DNA of 64,000 nucleotides from an uncultured Eubacteriales bacterium (GTDB lineage: Bacteria > Bacillota > Clostridia > Oscillospirales > Oscillospiraceae). The notes beneath the pieces are model-generated. The model was not told the DNA's origin and ran no database searches. It saw only the letters and a list, made by a program, of their open reading frames with translations. The number at the start of each line of letters is the position of its first letter. The stretch's first letter is position 1. Location: contig OMVL01000001.1 of the NCBI GenBank assembly GCA_900314485.1, forward strand, positions 1 to 64,000, written 5' to 3'. The position numbers were made by a program, and so were the translations under genes. This document shows, in pieces, positions 62,341 through 64,000 of this stretch.

Positions 62341-63618
62341 ATGAGCGATTATCCCAATCAATGGAGATCAAACCGGGAAAAACTGTTTACCAGCTTCCTG
62401 AGAGGAATTGAGAACTGGTCCCGGACGGGGCAGGAGCCTAAAGAGGGGGACCAGGATGTCAGATACTACCTGGACCTGCAGGAGCATCGCCTGAAGGACC
62501 GGAGAATTACCATGGAGTACCGTTTCCCCCAGGGATCCCTGCCGGTGACCCAGGCAGGCAAGGTGCTGGGCGGCGCAGTGAATCCCTATGGACACAGTCT
62601 GCACTTTTCCTCCTGCTGCGAAACCGTGTCCTTTTCCAGAGACGGCACCAAGCTCTATAGTAAGGAGCGGGATGTCACCTTCTACCAGACCATTATTGAG
62701 CCTCAGGCGGGTATGGAGCATCTGGCAGAGCAGACCTATGTCTGCCCCAACTGCGCCGCTATTGCCCACATCGGGGAACTGTTGGATACTGGCTGCCCCT
62801 ATTGCGGGACGAGATACATCATGTCCGACCTGTACCCGAAGGTGACCAATTTTTACACCCTTGAATCCATGCCGGATGGGGAAAAAGTGGAGAAAGAGAC
62901 CCATCGTCGGGTGGTCATCGGTGCAGTTGTCATGGCGGCTGTTGTTGTGCTGTTAAACCTCAAAGACCTGTTCGCAGATGATTTCTATGGTCCAATCGCC
63001 TTGATCTTTCCCACTCTGATGGGAGCGGCGCTCGGTGCTTTCTTCGGATATATCTCTTACAGCTTTACACTCCTCGGAAAGCTCTTTCATCAGGCAGGGA
63101 AAAGTATGCCAGTTTTGACCGGGACCTTTGGCGCGAGGAAAAAACTGACAGAGTCGATCCAACGGTTTGACCCTTCCTTCAGCTATGAGTACTTTGAGGG
63201 CAAGGCGCTGTCCCTGTTTCGCATTGTGGCCTTTTCCTCTGCGCCCGAAAGCTTCGTCCAGTACGAGGGCGGGCCGCTGAACGGTCTGTTCTCCAATCTG
63301 GTGGATTCCGCCTATCGGGGCGGTATCGGCATTGATTCCCTCCGAGTGGAAGGGGAGAGCCTGATTGCGCAGGTACGGCTCTATCTGACCAACTACTATG
63401 ATACGGGGAAGCGAGTGGAGCGCAAGGACGAAGTGATCCATATGCGCTTGCGCCACAAAGCCGCCTGGAAGGTAGAGCCGGGCTTCTCCATTGTAAAGGT
63501 GACCTGCCACGGCTGCGGCGGCAGCTTTGACGCCACGAGACAGCGCACCTGTCCCTACTGCGGCGCCGAGTACGACTCTGAGCGGGAGGACTGGATGGTG
63601 ACCGGCATAGCGAAATAA
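62341..63618 (+). CDS. Zinc-ribbon membrane protein of unknown function (Tim44-like region)
   Basis: A 425-residue protein not assigned to a defined family. Order: soluble N-terminus, a CPNC...CPYC ribbon (Cys135, 138, 152, 155), two adjacent membrane helices near residues 188-245, a Tim44-like region starting FDPSFSYEYFEGKALSLF, and a second ribbon CHGC...CPYC (Cys389, 392, 404, 407). Both ends should face the cytoplasm if the two helices form a hairpin. GGAG lies six bases before ATG 62341. It follows cdaR by 65 bases and may share its message. The Tim44 likeness is a judgement by eye. Confidence 0.65.
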   Translation: MSDYPNQWRSNREKLFTSFLRGIENWSRTGQEPKEGDQDVRYYLDLQEHRLKDRRITMEYRFPQGSLPVTQAGKVLGGAVNPYGHSLHFSSCCETVSFSRDGTKLYSKERDVTFYQTIIEPQAGMEHLAEQTYVCPNCAAIAHIGELLDTGCPYCGTRYIMSDLYPKVTNFYTLESMPDGEKVEKETHRRVVIGAVVMAAVVVLLNLKDLFADDFYGPIALIFPTLMGAALGAFFGYISYSFTLLGKLFHQAGKSMPVLTGTFGARKKLTESIQRFDPSFSYEYFEGKALSLFRIVAFSSAPESFVQYEGGPLNGLFSNLVDSAYRGGIGIDSLRVEGESLIAQVRLYLTNYYDTGKRVERKDEVIHMRLRHKAAWKVEPGFSIVKVTCHGCGGSFDATRQRTCPYCGAEYDSEREDWMVTGIAK

Positions 63619-63650
63619 GCCTGACGAACCATGGAAGTAACCCAAAACAC

Positions 63651-63679
63651 TTTACAGCCAAGGACTTTTTTGGTATAAT
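63651..63679 (+). promoter_or_regulatory. Promoter of yicC
   Basis: TTTACA (63651-63656), 17-base spacer, TATAAT (63674-63679) with TGG before it, so also an extended -10. Confidence 0.82.
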
Positions 63680-63726
63680 ATCCATTTGAAACAATCAGAG
63701 ATTTGAAAAGAAGGGAAGGCGGTCTA

Positions 63727-64000
63727 ATGCTCAACAGTATGACCGGCTACGGCCGCGGAGAGGCAAAGCTGCACGCCCATACCATCGTGGTGGAGATGCG
63801 CAGCGTCAATAACCGCTATCTTGACTGTAATGTGCGTCTGCCCAGAGTCTACGCCTGTGCGGAAGAGGCCATCCAGTCTGAGATCAAGCAGTGCGTCTCC
63901 CGTGGAAAGGTGGACGTCAACGTCACTGTTGACGCCTCTGAGGCAGAATCTGTCTCCGTCAGCCTCAACCATGCGGTTGCGGCAGGGTATTTAAAGGCGC
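63727..64000 (+). CDS. YicC/YloC family endoribonuclease (5' part, cut by window end)
   Basis: The first 91 codons of a YicC-like protein: LNSMTGYGRGEAKLH and VEMRSVNNRYLDCNVRLPR are the family hallmarks. YicC of E. coli is an endoribonuclease; the Firmicutes YloC heads a conserved operon with remA/ylzA, gmk and rpoZ, which probably lies beyond the edge. AAGGGAAGGCGG precedes the ATG. The frame is open to the last base. Confidence 0.92.
   Translation, partial: MLNSMTGYGRGEAKLHAHTIVVEMRSVNNRYLDCNVRLPRVYACAEEAIQSEIKQCVSRGKVDVNVTVDASEAESVSVSLNHAVAAGYLKA

Overview
The window looks like chromosomal DNA of a GC-rich (roughly 58%), spore-forming, Gram-positive anaerobe of the Clostridia, most likely Oscillospiraceae (Flavonifractor/Oscillibacter/Intestinimonas-like). 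This assignment is an inference. It rests on the Firmicutes gene orders tig-clpP-clpX-lon-engB and scpA-scpB-DUF2953-ytfJ-dacF-rluB, an ispH-rpsA fusion, ECF transporters, c-di-AMP genes, a GerW/YtfJ sporulation protein and strong AGGAGG ribosome sites. No integrase, IS element, phage module, CRISPR array or rRNA was seen. Almost all genes are housekeeping genes on the + strand and all look intact. The last gene (yicC) is cut by the window end.

Layout. 1-5.9 kb: tRNA-Ala, a MATE exporter, a cobalt/nickel ECF transporter (cbiM-cbiQ-cbiO), a monoacylglycerol-lipase-like hydrolase and tRNA-Leu. 5.9-14.4 kb: a B12-binding radical SAM pair, rplS, rbgA, rnhB, yraN, a small zinc ribbon, an M19 dipeptidase, thrC and a phosphoesterase. 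14.4-21 kb: proteostasis block tig-clpP-clpX-lon-engB. 21-27 kb: a eukaryote-type glycogen branching enzyme, an rRNA-methyltransferase-like gene, and the vitamin ECF module ecfA1-ecfA2-ecfT-truA. 27-33.6 kb: two membrane proteins, then a ClpE-like unfoldase behind an unusual leader, and RNase Z. 33.7-43.9 kb: an alpha-glucan block with debranching enzyme, alpha-glucosidase, HAD hydrolase, maltodextrin ABC importer malEFG without an ATPase, and a lipoprotein amylase. 43.9-51.6 kb: membrane-anchored Mrr nuclease, glnS, an M50 protease, and the scpA-to-rluB cluster. 51.7-60 kb: RpiR regulator, a flavoprotein, cmk, plsC, ispH-rpsA, ispD-ispF, DUF3343 and cysteine desulfurase. 60-64 kb: cdaA-cdaR (c-di-AMP synthesis), an undescribed zinc-ribbon membrane protein and the start of yicC.

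How the genes work together. Extracellular alpha-glucan is cut by the lipoprotein amylase, imported by MalEFG (an ATPase must come from elsewhere) and degraded by the alpha-glucosidase; glycogen is built and trimmed by the branching and debranching enzymes. ClpX and the ClpE-like protein both carry ClpP-docking loops, so ClpP has at least two partners here. IspD, IspF and IspH supply three steps of the MEP isoprenoid pathway.

The most interesting signals are regulatory. (1) The clpE leader carries a 39-codon ORF with a perfect Shine-Dalgarno; it runs through a terminator-like hairpin whose 5' arm can instead pair with the clpE ribosome site. (2) ispH-rpsA has an AT-rich internal promoter candidate and a strong in-frame internal start that would yield free S1. 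(3) cdaA and the RpiR gene both show promoter, then terminator, then gene, with a palindrome overlapping the cdaA -10 box.
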